Below, one piece after another: positions 29,713 through 38,555 of a stretch of DNA of 64,000 nucleotides. Every line of letters starts with the position of its first letter. The stretch's first letter is position 1. The notes below the pieces were generated by a model. It was not told the origin of the DNA, ran no database searches, and saw nothing but the letters and a program-made list of their open reading frames with translations. The stretch spans positions 186,001 to 250,000 of the forward strand of contig NZ_JAFBEB010000006.1 in assembly GCF_016908525.1 (NCBI RefSeq). Direction: 5' to 3'. The position numbers and the translations under genes were made by a program. This stretch comes from Brevibacillus fulvus (lineage in GTDB: Bacteria > Bacillota > Bacilli > Brevibacillales > Brevibacillaceae).

Positions 29713-30491
29713 CACGATCCTCCCAAAAGCTTCATCATTTCCGACAAGGCATGAAACATTTTTTCAAACAATCCGCTTAACACCAGCAGAAACGCCGGCA
29801 TTACCACGATTAGCAACAAAAAGCTGGCGATCAGCTTGATTGGCAAGCCGACGACGAAAATATTAAATTGCGGTACCGATTTGGCGACGATTCCCAACGA
29901 GAGATCGACCAGAAACAGCGCGACGACGATCGGAGCAGCCATCAGCAAGGCGCTGGCAAACATATTGGCAAACACCGTGGCCGCAAGCCCCAAGACGGAT
30001 TCGCTGCCGATTGGAACCCATGGTTTGTCAATGGCGATGATTTGATAGCTGGTAACAATCCCTTGGATCAAAACGTGATGACCGTTGATGCTCAAAAAAT
30101 ACAAAGTAGCCAACACGTTCTTGAAATTACCGGTAATCGGCATCGACGCCCCTGTTAACGGGTCCAGCACGTTGGCCATCGCAAGACCCATTTGCAAGTC
30201 CATCAAACCGCCTGCGATCTGAATGGCAAAAAACATCATTTGACAAATATAGCCGAGCAGTAATCCAACGGCTACTTCCTTTAGCACATAAGGGACAAAC
30301 ATGAGATCAAGCGGTATCTTTGCCTGGCTCGGCAACAAGGAAAAACTGATCAATGCCAGAGCAAAAGCCAAGCCGATTTTAAATTGATTGGGGACACCGC
30401 GTGTCGAAAAAATCGGTGACGCCACAAAAAAAGCGGTCAACCGGACAAAAACCAGCAAGAAAGTCGGCAAATATTGCAAGATGATATCCAT
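29712..30491 (-). CDS. fliR: Flagellar export protein FliR
   Basis: Integral membrane part of the export gate. 259 residues, six predicted hydrophobic segments; FVRLTAFFVASPIFSTRGVP at the N-terminus and the FAIQIAGGLMDLQMGLAMAN segment are typical. ATG 30491 is 2 bases after fliQ's stop, and the 3' end overlaps flhB. Confidence 0.95.
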   Translation of the reverse strand: MDIILQYLPTFLLVFVRLTAFFVASPIFSTRGVPNQFKIGLAFALALISFSLLPSQAKIPLDLMFVPYVLKEVAVGLLLGYICQMMFFAIQIAGGLMDLQMGLAMANVLDPLTGASMPITGNFKNVLATLYFLSINGHHVLIQGIVTSYQIIAIDKPWVPIGSESVLGLAATVFANMFASALLMAAPIVVALFLVDLSLGIVAKSVPQFNIFVVGLPIKLIASFLLLIVVMPAFLLVLSGLFEKMFHALSEMMKLLGGS

Positions 30492-30493
30492 GG

Positions 30494-30763
30494 CTATCCG
30501 ATGAACCTTTGCAGGTTGCCGAAAATGCCCATGGTAAAGTCAAGCAAAACGCGCAACATCCATGGACCAGCCAGCAAAATCACGGCAAGAACGGCAACAA
30601 TCTTGGGGATAAACGCCAATGTTTGTTCCTGGATTTGCGTGGTTGCCTGAAAAATACTGACGATCAGCCCGACGATCAGCCCGACGCCCAGTGCTGGCGC
30701 AGTCACGAGCAAAATGGTATAAACACTCCCTTGGGCAACCTGCATCAACAGTTCCTGTGACAT
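30494..30763 (-). CDS. fliQ: Flagellar export protein FliQ
   Basis: 89 residues with two transmembrane helices (about 15-40 and 50-75), the normal FliQ form; VGLIVSIFQATTQIQEQTLAFIP is the conserved loop (positions about 30-52, shown here in part: QATTQIQEQTL). It forms a ring around FliP/FliR in the export gate. ATG 30763 has GGAGG upstream. A 57-base gap precedes it. Confidence 0.95.
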   Translation of the reverse strand: MSQELLMQVAQGSVYTILLVTAPALGVGLIVGLIVSIFQATTQIQEQTLAFIPKIVAVLAVILLAGPWMLRVLLDFTMGIFGNLQRFIG

Positions 30764-30820
30764 TTCCGACCTCCTCTCCTGCGTTTGATTTCGTACTGCT
30801 GTATAAAGGATATTTCTGTG

Positions 30821-31585
30821 CTAGAAACTGGTCAGCAGTGATTTGACGACGAGGTACCAACCATCAACCATCACAAACAGCAAAATTTTGAACGGCAAGG
30901 AGATCATCACCGGCGGCAGCATCATCATCCCCATCCCCATCAAAATACTGGAAACGACCATATCGATGACGAGAAACGGAATAAAGATCATAAACCCCAT
31001 CTGAAACGCCGTTTTTAGCTCGCTGATTGCATAAGCAGGCACCAGCGCAACCAGCGGGATATCGTTGATCGTTTTGGGCCGTTCCGCTTTCATGTAATCA
31101 AGGAACAGCGCCAAATCTTTTTCTCTCGTCTGCTTGGCCATAAATTCTTTGAACGGAATGACAGCCGCATCAAACGCCTGTTGTTGGGTCATCGTTCCTT
31201 GCATAAACGGCTGCACCGCTGTTTCATTGACCTTCGCGAAGGTCGGCGCCATGATGAAAAAGGTCATAAACAATGCCAGCGCAATCAACACCTGATTGGG
31301 CGGCATTTGTTGCGTTGCCAAAGCATTCCGCACGAAAGAGAGCACGATCACGATCCGGGTAAAACAGGTCATCAGAAGCAAAATGGCCGGCGCCACCGAC
31401 AAAACGGTCAAAATCAACAGGAGTTGAATCGCGCTGGATGTTTCTTGCGGCGTCCCCGCGTCTCCGCCAATGTGAATGTCAACGGTTGGCACAAGCGGCG
31501 TATTCACAGCTGCATTGGCAACCGAGGGAAGCAACCAGATCGCGAAGAGAAGGAGAAGACTTGCCACTGATTTGTTCATTTCCAT
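30821..31585 (-). CDS. fliP: Flagellar export protein FliP
   Basis: Five-FliP core of the export gate. 254 residues: a cleavable signal peptide (about 1-25), a periplasm-side segment, then four membrane helices with the family signature VIVLSFVRNALATQQMPPNQ and the C-terminal DMVVSSILMGMGMMMLPP. ATG 31585 overlaps the fliO stop by 10 bases. Confidence 0.96.
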   Translation of the reverse strand: MEMNKSVASLLLLFAIWLLPSVANAAVNTPLVPTVDIHIGGDAGTPQETSSAIQLLLILTVLSVAPAILLLMTCFTRIVIVLSFVRNALATQQMPPNQVLIALALFMTFFIMAPTFAKVNETAVQPFMQGTMTQQQAFDAAVIPFKEFMAKQTREKDLALFLDYMKAERPKTINDIPLVALVPAYAISELKTAFQMGFMIFIPFLVIDMVVSSILMGMGMMMLPPVMISLPFKILLFVMVDGWYLVVKSLLTSF

Positions 31586-32277
31586 TCTCCTTTATCCGAC
31601 GCTTTGTTCCATTCTCCCATGCCTTGCTCCGCCTCGTTCACTTGTTCCCACTGTTTTTCCAACAATTGCTCGAAAGGTGCAGGCGATTGCGCTTGCTCCA
31701 AAATATCCGCCTGATCTTTTTTCTTGCGCAAGGCGGAAAACCACCGTTCCATCGTTGTTGTACTGGTCGTAATTTCCGCATCGGCCAAAATCACATCCAT
31801 TTCATCGCCAGCCGGAATGTGGCGAAGCAATGTAACATTTTCTCCAACTCCGATCACATACAGGGCATCCCCGATTTGGACAATTTGCAGACTTTTGCCG
31901 TTGCCCACCCCGGTTGCCCCGATCACCTTGATCGGTCCGCTTTGGCCAAACCCCGACAATTGTTTCTTGGCCAGGAAACGCAATAACAGGTAGATCAGCA
32001 GGATGATGAGCGCTAAGGAAAAAACGATCTGCACCAATACAGTCCATCCACTGGGCGATTGGGCACCAACCGTCTGGAGAGGAGCAGAATCCGGTTGTTC
32101 CGCTTGTGTGGAACCACTTTCTGCTCCCCTATTCTGGTTCGCCTGTTTCTCCAGTTCCTCTGCCACCGTTCCCGCTTTCGAATCGGCAGCAAAAACAGGC
32201 AATGCCAACAACTGGACAAGGATGGTTATCGAACATATGATCCAGGCGTATTTCATAGCTGCATGACGAAAAGACAT
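31576..32277 (-). CDS. fliO: Flagellar biosynthesis protein FliO (FliZ in B. subtilis)
   Basis: Helps assemble the FliP ring. 233 residues: signal-like hydrophobic N-terminus (about 10-30), an acidic/Ser-rich periplasm-side region, a membrane helix about 83-103 (FSLALIILLIYLLLRFL), then a soluble domain with the FliO-type IKVIGATGVGNGKSLQIV. Starts 3 bases after the cheY stop; no obvious ribosome site, so translation is probably coupled to cheY. Confidence 0.9.
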   Translation of the reverse strand: MSFRHAAMKYAWIICSITILVQLLALPVFAADSKAGTVAEELEKQANQNRGAESGSTQAEQPDSAPLQTVGAQSPSGWTVLVQIVFSLALIILLIYLLLRFLAKKQLSGFGQSGPIKVIGATGVGNGKSLQIVQIGDALYVIGVGENVTLLRHIPAGDEMDVILADAEITTSTTTMERWFSALRKKKDQADILEQAQSPAPFEQLLEKQWEQVNEAEQGMGEWNKASDKGEWK

Positions 32278-32280
32278 CGG

Positions 32281-32643
32281 TTAGCCCAAAGTTTTCTTGA
32301 TCGCTTCGATCACGCGATCAGCCTGGAAAGGTTTCACGATAAAATCTTTTGCCCCGGCCTGGATCGCATCAATTACCATCGCTTGTTGCCCCATTGCCGA
32401 GCACATAATGATCCGAGCATTCGGGTCAATTTTGCGAATTTCTTTTAATGCGGAAATTCCGTCCATTTCCGGCATGGTAATATCCATCGTTACCAAATCC
32501 GGCCCAAGTTCCTTATATTTTTCCACTGCTTGCGCACCATCGCTAGCCTCGCCTACAACGGTAAATCCGTTTTTGGTCAAAATTTCCTTAATCATCATCC
32601 GCATGAATGCTGCATCATCTACGATCAGAATTTTATTGGACAT
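32281..32643 (-). CDS. cheY: Chemotaxis response regulator CheY
   Basis: Carries the signal from CheA to the motor switch. 120 residues, one receiver domain: Asp9/Asp10, phospho-acceptor Asp54 (VTMDITMPEMDG), Ser/Thr-type switch in MCSAMGQ and conserved Lys in FIVKPFQAD. ATG 32643 follows GGGAGG. Sits after fliY, the switch protein that also removes its phosphate. Confidence 0.97.
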   Translation of the reverse strand: MSNKILIVDDAAFMRMMIKEILTKNGFTVVGEASDGAQAVEKYKELGPDLVTMDITMPEMDGISALKEIRKIDPNARIIMCSAMGQQAMVIDAIQAGAKDFIVKPFQADRVIEAIKKTLG

Positions 32644-32673
32644 ATTAGTTCCTCCCTTTGGCTATTGCAAGTT

Positions 32674-33996
32674 TTATTGTAATTTTTGTACTCGATCCCA
32701 TTGGCTGATAATATCGGTAACGCGGACGCCAAAGTTCTCATCGATCACGACAACTTCACCCTTGGCGATCAATTTGTTGTTTACCAGTATGTCGACGGGT
32801 TCCCCGGCCAGTTTGTCCAGCTGGATAATGGAACCTGCGGACAACTCCAAAATTTCCTTGATTAGCTTCCGGGTTCGTCCCAACTCGACAGTGACCTGAA
32901 GCGGGATGTCAAGCAACAAATTCAGGTTTTGCGGTTCTGCCGTCATCCGCCCCGCTTCGAACTGGGCGAATTGAGCCGGTTGAACGTTCGCCGGCTGCGC
33001 TGGTGTTCCCAATCCTCCTAATTGCTGCGGCATATGCACAGGAGATTGACCTGGATATGGCGGATAGGGCGGGTAAGGATACGGCGGATAGCCTGGCGCT
33101 TGTTGATAAAAACCATCCATCGGCTGTCCCGGGTAAGGCGGTTGTGCTTGTCCCGGATAAGCAGCCTGTCCTGCACCCGGTTGAACAGCAGCCGCCGGAC
33201 TTGGCTGTACAGGCGCTGCGCTTGCAGGTGCCGGTTGGGGCGGCGCGACAGGAGCCTCAATCGTTTGCGACGCTGCCACTTCGTTTTGGCTGGATTCGGC
33301 CGAACTGGTGCCCATCAGCATGTCGATCATCTGCTTCGCAAAAGAGACCGGAAGCAGCTGCATAATCGTGGAATCAATCAATTCCCCTTGTTCGCCCACT
33401 TTTAAACGGAAGGAAATCCGCACCAGATCTTCTTCTTCCGGAAGGTTTTCCGTCCCTGCGCCGCTCTGCAAATCCATAATATCAATACCTGGCGGCGAAA
33501 TGTTGACCAGTTTATTGAAGATCGTGGACATCGATGTGGCGGCAGAACCCATCATCTGGTTCATCGCTTCCTGCACGGCGCTGATATGGAACTCGGATAG
33601 ATCGGTAGATTCCGGTTTCCCTAATCCTCCCATCATCAGATCGGCAATGACCGCCGCGTCAGCCATATGAATGACCAACAAATTGATGCCTTGAAAACCA
33701 TCGGTATACTCCACATGAACCGCTACGTTCGGCTGGGGAAATTCCTCCTGCAATTCACTGCGCTTGATCATGGTCACTGTTGGAGTGGTGATGTCAACCT
33801 TCTGATTCAGCAGGGTGGAAAGTGCTGTCGCTGCACTGCCAAAAGAGATATTGCCAATCTCGCCCAACGCATCCTCTTCAAACGGGGTAAGCAGCGCTTC
33901 TTCATTTCCCCCTGCTTGTTCTTCTTCTTCATCCGAGAGATTATTGGCTCGAAGCAATGCATCAATTTCTTCCTGAGATAACATATCTCTACTCAT
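32674..33996 (-). CDS. fliY: Flagellar motor switch phosphatase FliY
   Basis: C-ring protein and CheY-P phosphatase. 440 residues from ATG 33996 (MSRDMLSQEEIDALL), which has GGAGG; the frame runs further to 34017 without one. N-terminal CheY-binding peptide, then CheC-type domain with two phosphatase half-sites (EDALGEIGNISFG; SAVQEAMNQMMGSA), a long low-complexity linker (about 231-356) rich in Pro, Ala, Gln and Tyr with YPGQ repeats, and a C-terminal FliN/SpoA domain (LGRTRKLIKEILELSAGSII). Overlaps the fliM stop by 8 bases. Confidence 0.96.
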   Translation of the reverse strand: MSRDMLSQEEIDALLRANNLSDEEEEQAGGNEEALLTPFEEDALGEIGNISFGSAATALSTLLNQKVDITTPTVTMIKRSELQEEFPQPNVAVHVEYTDGFQGINLLVIHMADAAVIADLMMGGLGKPESTDLSEFHISAVQEAMNQMMGSAATSMSTIFNKLVNISPPGIDIMDLQSGAGTENLPEEEDLVRISFRLKVGEQGELIDSTIMQLLPVSFAKQMIDMLMGTSSAESSQNEVAASQTIEAPVAPPQPAPASAAPVQPSPAAAVQPGAGQAAYPGQAQPPYPGQPMDGFYQQAPGYPPYPYPPYPPYPGQSPVHMPQQLGGLGTPAQPANVQPAQFAQFEAGRMTAEPQNLNLLLDIPLQVTVELGRTRKLIKEILELSAGSIIQLDKLAGEPVDILVNNKLIAKGEVVVIDENFGVRVTDIISQWDRVQKLQ

Positions 33997-34984
33997 AGTG
34001 TTCCTCCTCTTCCTCAAGGACTTCGTCGATTAGGACAGCAATCCTTCCCTTTGATGTTCCTGGTTGTCCCAAAAATTTCACTCTTTCGCCAACCTTGATC
34101 TGTAATTTGCTCTCAATCGATTGATCAAGCTGGATTACATCTCCTTGAGTAAGACTCAGAAACTCTCCAACCGTGATCGTTGCCGTCCCTAATTCCGTGA
34201 TGATCGGCAGCTTCGCTGTTTTTAGCCGCTCTTCCAAAAGCAACTTCTCTGTTTCGTCCCTGACCTTGCGCTGGGTGGAGAACCAATACTGTCCCGATAA
34301 TTTCGGCATGATTGGTTCAAGTACAACATGGGGCAAACAGAGGTTAATCATGCCGGTTGTCTCACCGATTTTCGTGCTAAACGAGATAACCGCGACAATT
34401 TCGTTGGGCGAGACAATCTGCATAAACTGCGGATTCATCTCCATGACTTCCAAAGAAGGCTCCAATTCGATAATTTGTTTCCAAGCCTCGTGAAACGTGT
34501 CCAACGCCTTGCTGAATACCCGCTCCATCAAATTGCTCTCGATTTCAGTCAGAGCCCCCATTTTTTCAGGGATTTGCCCTTGTCCTCCCAACAAGCGATC
34601 CAACATGGCATAGGCGATATTCGGATTCACTTCCATTACCATTCGACCTTCCAATGGGGGAGCCTCAAAAATATTGAGGATGGTCATTTTGGGAATGGAA
34701 CGGATAAATTCGTCATATGGTAACTGATCGACGGAGGCAACATTGATCTGTACGAAGGTTCGCAGTTGTGCCGAAAAATAAGTTGTAAGCAAACGTGCAT
34801 AATTTTCGTGAATGCGCGTTAAACCACGAATTTGATCTTTGGAAAAACGCAACGCCCTTTTAAAATCATAAACCTTGACCTTGCGATCCGTATCTTCCTT
34901 TTTTAGCTCACTCGCGTCCATTTCACCAGAGGAAAGCGCGGCCAGCAGCGCATCAATTTCACTTTGCGAAAGAACCTCAGCCAT
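33989..34984 (-). CDS. fliM: Flagellar motor switch protein FliM
   Basis: C-ring protein that binds CheY-P. 331 residues: N-terminal CheY-binding peptide LSQSEIDALLAALSSGE, the middle domain (RGLTRIHENYARLLTTYFSA, LEPSLEVMEMNPQFMQIV), and a C-terminal SpoA domain (VGEFLSLTQGDVIQLDQSI). ATG 34984, with GGAGG. Followed with overlap by fliY. Confidence 0.97.
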   Translation of the reverse strand: MAEVLSQSEIDALLAALSSGEMDASELKKEDTDRKVKVYDFKRALRFSKDQIRGLTRIHENYARLLTTYFSAQLRTFVQINVASVDQLPYDEFIRSIPKMTILNIFEAPPLEGRMVMEVNPNIAYAMLDRLLGGQGQIPEKMGALTEIESNLMERVFSKALDTFHEAWKQIIELEPSLEVMEMNPQFMQIVSPNEIVAVISFSTKIGETTGMINLCLPHVVLEPIMPKLSGQYWFSTQRKVRDETEKLLLEERLKTAKLPIITELGTATITVGEFLSLTQGDVIQLDQSIESKLQIKVGERVKFLGQPGTSKGRIAVLIDEVLEEEEEHYE

Positions 34985-35028
34985 TTCCTGTCACCTCCTT
35001 AGTTATGTAATGTTCGTATCATCTCTCG

Positions 35029-35487
35029 CTATTGCATGATCTTTTTGGTGGTTATGACTTGGACAACTTTCCCTTCCAACATGACAGCGCTGACTTCATT
35101 CATAATTTTCGCTTCCAGCTTGTTCAGTCCTTCTGTGCCTTTCAGATCATCCGGCGTCAATCCGGCCAATGTTTTAATAATGATCTGATTGATCTGGGGA
35201 AGGCGTTGCGTTAATTCTTCTTTCGCACCTTCACTATCACCCGTAATCGTAAAACGAACAATCATGAAATTGTTGGTCAAAAGATTGGTTGTCAATTCAC
35301 CCGTATCCACGGAATAATCTTGCAGCTCTTCTGCGGTCAACGGTTTGTTTTCCTCTGGCGCTTCCCCTTGCGTTGTTTGGGCTGTTGGCGAAAAATACGT
35401 TTGCCAGAGTACAAATGAAACCACACCCAGAAGCGCAATTGCGATGATAATGATAAGTGCCATATTAAACAATTTGTTTTTAAACAT
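35029..35487 (-). CDS. fliL: Flagellar basal body-associated protein FliL
   Basis: Membrane protein near the stator that influences motor output. 152 residues: one N-terminal membrane helix (about 8-30), then an external domain with the FliL pattern (LTTNLLTNNFMIVRFTITGD, LPQINQIIIKTLAGLTPDDL). ATG 35487. Precedes fliM by 44 bases. Confidence 0.93.
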   Translation of the reverse strand: MFKNKLFNMALIIIIAIALLGVVSFVLWQTYFSPTAQTTQGEAPEENKPLTAEELQDYSVDTGELTTNLLTNNFMIVRFTITGDSEGAKEELTQRLPQINQIIIKTLAGLTPDDLKGTEGLNKLEAKIMNEVSAVMLEGKVVQVITTKKIMQ

Positions 35488-35500
35488 CTTACGCCTCCCA

Positions 35501-35722
35501 CTATTCCATCATTTCGTCTGTAATTCGCGGTGCTGCGCTGTATACTGAGGCCGTTTGGTAAAAAGCGGTGATACGTTGGACTACCTCAGATGCGTCATCC
35601 CGCACAACGAATTTTTTCCCGTTGAACAGGGTGATCACCGTGTCGGGCGTAGCTTCGACAGACTCCACATGCGTTATATTGAGAAAAAATTTGCTCCCAT
35701 TAAAACGCGACAGCTCAATCAT
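35501..35722 (-). CDS. swrD: FlbD-family flagellar protein SwrD
   Basis: 73 residues from ATG 35722 (MIELSRFNGSKFFLN) behind AAAGGGG; the frame extends to 35776 but without a site. The conserved N-terminal IELSRFNGSKFFLNITHVES and TVITLFNGKKFVVR stretches identify the FlbD/SwrD family. In B. subtilis SwrD increases motor torque by supporting stator function. Between the hook gene and fliL, its standard place. Confidence 0.9.
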   Translation of the reverse strand: MIELSRFNGSKFFLNITHVESVEATPDTVITLFNGKKFVVRDDASEVVQRITAFYQTASVYSAAPRITDEMME

Positions 35723-35791
35723 CGCGATCCCCTTTCGAAATGGCGGAGGGGAAAGAAGGGCTTTCCCCTCATCCACTCATTTCAGCTGATA

Positions 35792-36607
35792 TTATCGTTT
35801 CAGATTGACCAGTTCTTCCAAAACGCTGTCCGATGTTGTGATAATCCGAGAATTTGCCTGCAAGCCACGTTGGGCAACGATCATTTCCGTCAATTCTTCC
35901 GACAAATCGACGTTGGACATTTCCAATTGACCGGAAATAATTTTCACGTTGGCGTCCGTCGGAGTTACCGGCGTAAGCGGATCATCGTTGGCCGCACCGG
36001 CGTTTACGGTATATTCATACAGCGAACCGCCAATTTTGTTCAAACCGGCTGGGTTCGTGAAGGTCATAACCCCCAGTTGGGCATATCCTTCCGTAACCGC
36101 TCCCGTGTCATCCACAGTGTTGATCGAACCATCTTGACCGATCGAGTAGGATACTACTTCATCAGGCGGCAAGTTGATCGGTGCACCACCGGAATCCAAC
36201 ACTTTCATCCCTTGGGAAGTAACGAGGTTGCCAGCGGCGTCCAAGGTGAAGTTGCCTGCACGGGTATAGTAAATCGCTCCGGCAGCGTTTTGCACCATGA
36301 AGAAACCATCGCCTTCAATGGACAAGTCAGTCGGTACGTTGGTCGTCTGCGGGCTGCCAGTCGTAAAAATCGTTTCGATTGAGGCCGCTTTGGAACCCAA
36401 ACCGATCTGTTTCGGGTTAATCCCGCCCAGACCATCATCGGCCGGTGCAGTTGCGCCGGCAATATTTTGGCTCAAAATATCTTGGAAAACAACCCGGCTT
36501 TTCTTGAAGCCAACCGTATTCACGTTAGCGATGTTATTGCCGATTACATCCAGTTTCGTTTGAAACCCTTGCAATCCGGAAACACCTGAATATAAAGAAC
36601 GAAGCAT
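35792..36607 (-). CDS. flgE: Flagellar hook protein FlgE (short Gram-positive type; FlgG-like)
   Basis: Forms the flagellar hook. 271 residues from ATG 36607 with AAGGGGG upstream. N-terminal rod-type motif LDVIGNNIANVNTVGFKKSR and C-terminal LSEELTEMIVAQRGLQANSR, joined by the D1 region with GDGFFMVQN. Length and N-terminus match B. subtilis FlgE (264 residues); some databases call such proteins FlgG. It is preceded by a TIGR02530 gene rather than flgD. Confidence 0.93.
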   Translation of the reverse strand: MLRSLYSGVSGLQGFQTKLDVIGNNIANVNTVGFKKSRVVFQDILSQNIAGATAPADDGLGGINPKQIGLGSKAASIETIFTTGSPQTTNVPTDLSIEGDGFFMVQNAAGAIYYTRAGNFTLDAAGNLVTSQGMKVLDSGGAPINLPPDEVVSYSIGQDGSINTVDDTGAVTEGYAQLGVMTFTNPAGLNKIGGSLYEYTVNAGAANDDPLTPVTPTDANVKIISGQLEMSNVDLSEELTEMIVAQRGLQANSRIITTSDSVLEELVNLKR

Positions 36608-36696
36608 TTCATTTTCCCCCTTTTCATTCGTGATTACCTCTGTCGGTCGGTAATCCAAAGGCTTCCTCGTCGAGGGCCAGCCCGTTTCAAAAGCTT

Positions 36697-37092
36697 TTAG
36701 ACAAAAATCGCACTGTCAATGTTCGTAAACAAGTTGTTTTTCATATGGAGCGAATCAACTACGGTAATCACTTTGCGATTTGCGATGTTTACCACATAGG
36801 CAACATTGTCCATCATAATCAACGATTCTTTTGCTCCCTTATCCGCCGCTTTTTGCACAGCATCCTGCAATTTCCCCAGTCCAGAGTCTGTCAAGGTGAT
36901 GGATCGTTGCTGCAATCGGTTAAGCGCGTGTTGGCTAAAGGTGATCGCCCGGGTTTCCGATTGGTCAGCATCCAGCTTGTCTGATAGCCACTGTTCAAAC
37001 GGTTTTTTTACCGGGGTCTCAACAGGCTGGTTGGAGACGCTCCGTAAATTGGGCGGATAGTAGGTTTGCCCTACCCGAAAGTTGTAGCTCAT
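36697..37092 (-). CDS. Flagellar operon protein, TIGR02530 family
   Basis: 131 residues. N-terminal YNFRVGQTYYPPN, then a helical core with TFSQHALNRLQQRSITLTDS and a hydrophobic strand part DNVAYVVNIANRKVITVVD. This family occurs in flagellar operons of many Firmicutes, next to flgD and the hook gene; function is unknown. Here it stands directly between fliK (26-base gap) and flgE, where flgD would be expected as well. ATG 37092 with GGAG upstream. Confidence 0.85.
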   Translation of the reverse strand: MSYNFRVGQTYYPPNLRSVSNQPVETPVKKPFEQWLSDKLDADQSETRAITFSQHALNRLQQRSITLTDSGLGKLQDAVQKAADKGAKESLIMMDNVAYVVNIANRKVITVVDSLHMKNNLFTNIDSAIFV

Positions 37093-37118
37093 GTTGCCAG
37101 CTCCTTCCTTCGATACGC

Positions 37119-38498
37119 TTAGACGGAGTACTCCACCGTGCCAACTTGGCGTAACCGTTCGCGCAAACTGGACAAGCTGCCGGAAGTGTCAACCAATGAT
37201 TCGAGCGAGAACTCTTCTTGCTCCTCTTGCTTGTTTTTGTTCTGTTGGCGACCATCTTCCTGCTGTTGCCGTGCTTGTTCACGCTGCTGCTGCTGGAAGG
37301 CCAGCTGCGGTTGGTCTTGCTGTTGGGTTACTTCCAGGCGATCGACCTGCAACCCTTGCTGAACGAGAGCATGGCGCAGTTGCTGCAATTGATTGTCCAA
37401 CAGTTCCTTTCCGCTGGACGTGTCGGCAGTGAAGTGGGCGGTGATGACGCCATTGTTTGACGTGATCTTCACATCGATTTGCCCCAGGCTTTCCGGATGC
37501 AGGATCAGTTTGGCCTCAGATATACCCTGCTGTTCCACCACTTTCATCTGTTTGACAAAAACATTCGCCATGTCTTGCAAGAAATTAGCAGAACGCACAT
37601 GCTGCGGTTCCGTTTGCTGCAATTGGGCGGCAAACGAATTTCCGGTTTGCGGCATGGCGGCAGATTGCGGAGTCAACGGAGTTGCTTCCATCATAGAGCC
37701 GCTGTCTGTCAGTTCATTGCCGCTTTGCTCGGCAACTGACGGCACGATTGTACTTTTCACCGTTACTGCAGCCTCGTTTTGATAGCTGGACAAGGCAGCG
37801 TTCACCTTCAACCAATTTTGCGAAGTGGCTGATTCTGTTTGCAAGCTGTTCACATCCGTTGACCGTGTCTGCGCCAGGAAGTGAGCATTTGTTTTCAGCA
37901 GGTTGCTGACTTTATCCTTCTTGGACGTTTCAGCCGTGTTCTCCTGTGGAACCACCTCTACCCCCAGTTGTTCCAGCAACGCTTTTGCCTGCTGCATGAG
38001 TTCGCGTACCGACGGTTGCTGCTCCGAAGCCGCGGTTTGGGCCAAAGCTGCCATGAACGCAGCAGCCTTATTCGCATCCTGTTGTGACAAGCCTTGTTGC
38101 GTCAACGCTGCCGTGATTTGCTGCAACTGCTCTTCGCTTAGACGCATAGCCTGCGTCTGCGCGGAGAACGGTAACGATTCCGATGCTTGGAGCTGTTCCG
38201 GAAGCTGTTCCAACTGTTGTGGTGAAGCGCCAGTTCCGTTTACAAGTTGCTGCAGCAAAGTCAGCAGATCGTTCATCGTGGCCAACTGCTCCTCATCAAA
38301 GCTGTTTTCGCCTGGTTCCAAAACCGCTTCTCCCGGTTGCGCATCTGCAAGCAAATTGCCCAACTGCATGGCAAACAGGTTGCCAAGTCCTTCCGCCTGG
38401 TTCGCGCCTGCCGAATTGATCCCAACGGCGGCGGAAGCCGATCCGGCATTGGCTGATGGAGTTGCGAGCGGTGCTGAAGATGTGACGATTGTGTTCAT
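37119..38498 (-). CDS. fliK: Flagellar hook-length control protein FliK
   Basis: Secreted ruler that measures the hook and triggers the FlhB switch. 459 residues, mostly low-complexity and Gln/Ala-rich (1-330), then the compact C-terminal FliK domain (about 330-420) with LILHPESLGQIDVKITSNNG and the QQLRHALVQQGLQVDRLEV region, followed by a Gln/Arg-rich tail. ATG 38498 with GGAGG. Confidence 0.92.
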   Translation of the reverse strand: MNTIVTSSAPLATPSANAGSASAAVGINSAGANQAEGLGNLFAMQLGNLLADAQPGEAVLEPGENSFDEEQLATMNDLLTLLQQLVNGTGASPQQLEQLPEQLQASESLPFSAQTQAMRLSEEQLQQITAALTQQGLSQQDANKAAAFMAALAQTAASEQQPSVRELMQQAKALLEQLGVEVVPQENTAETSKKDKVSNLLKTNAHFLAQTRSTDVNSLQTESATSQNWLKVNAALSSYQNEAAVTVKSTIVPSVAEQSGNELTDSGSMMEATPLTPQSAAMPQTGNSFAAQLQQTEPQHVRSANFLQDMANVFVKQMKVVEQQGISEAKLILHPESLGQIDVKITSNNGVITAHFTADTSSGKELLDNQLQQLRHALVQQGLQVDRLEVTQQQDQPQLAFQQQQREQARQQQEDGRQQNKNKQEEQEEFSLESLVDTSGSLSSLRERLRQVGTVEYSV

Positions 38499-38555
38499 GT
38501 TTCTCCTCCTTTCCTTGTTTGGATTGTTGCTATGTAAACGATAGAAAGATGATTT

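Noticed and set aside
37019-37282. Minus-strand frame near the fliK/TIGR02530 junction, considered as a remnant of flgD
   Set aside because: Overlaps both neighbours in another frame and shows none of the FlgD hydrophobic or Ig-like motifs.
37200-38470. Gln-rich stretch of FliK looked at as a simple DNA repeat
   Set aside because: The low complexity is at protein level with mixed CAA/CAG codons; no tandem DNA repeat unit could be defined.
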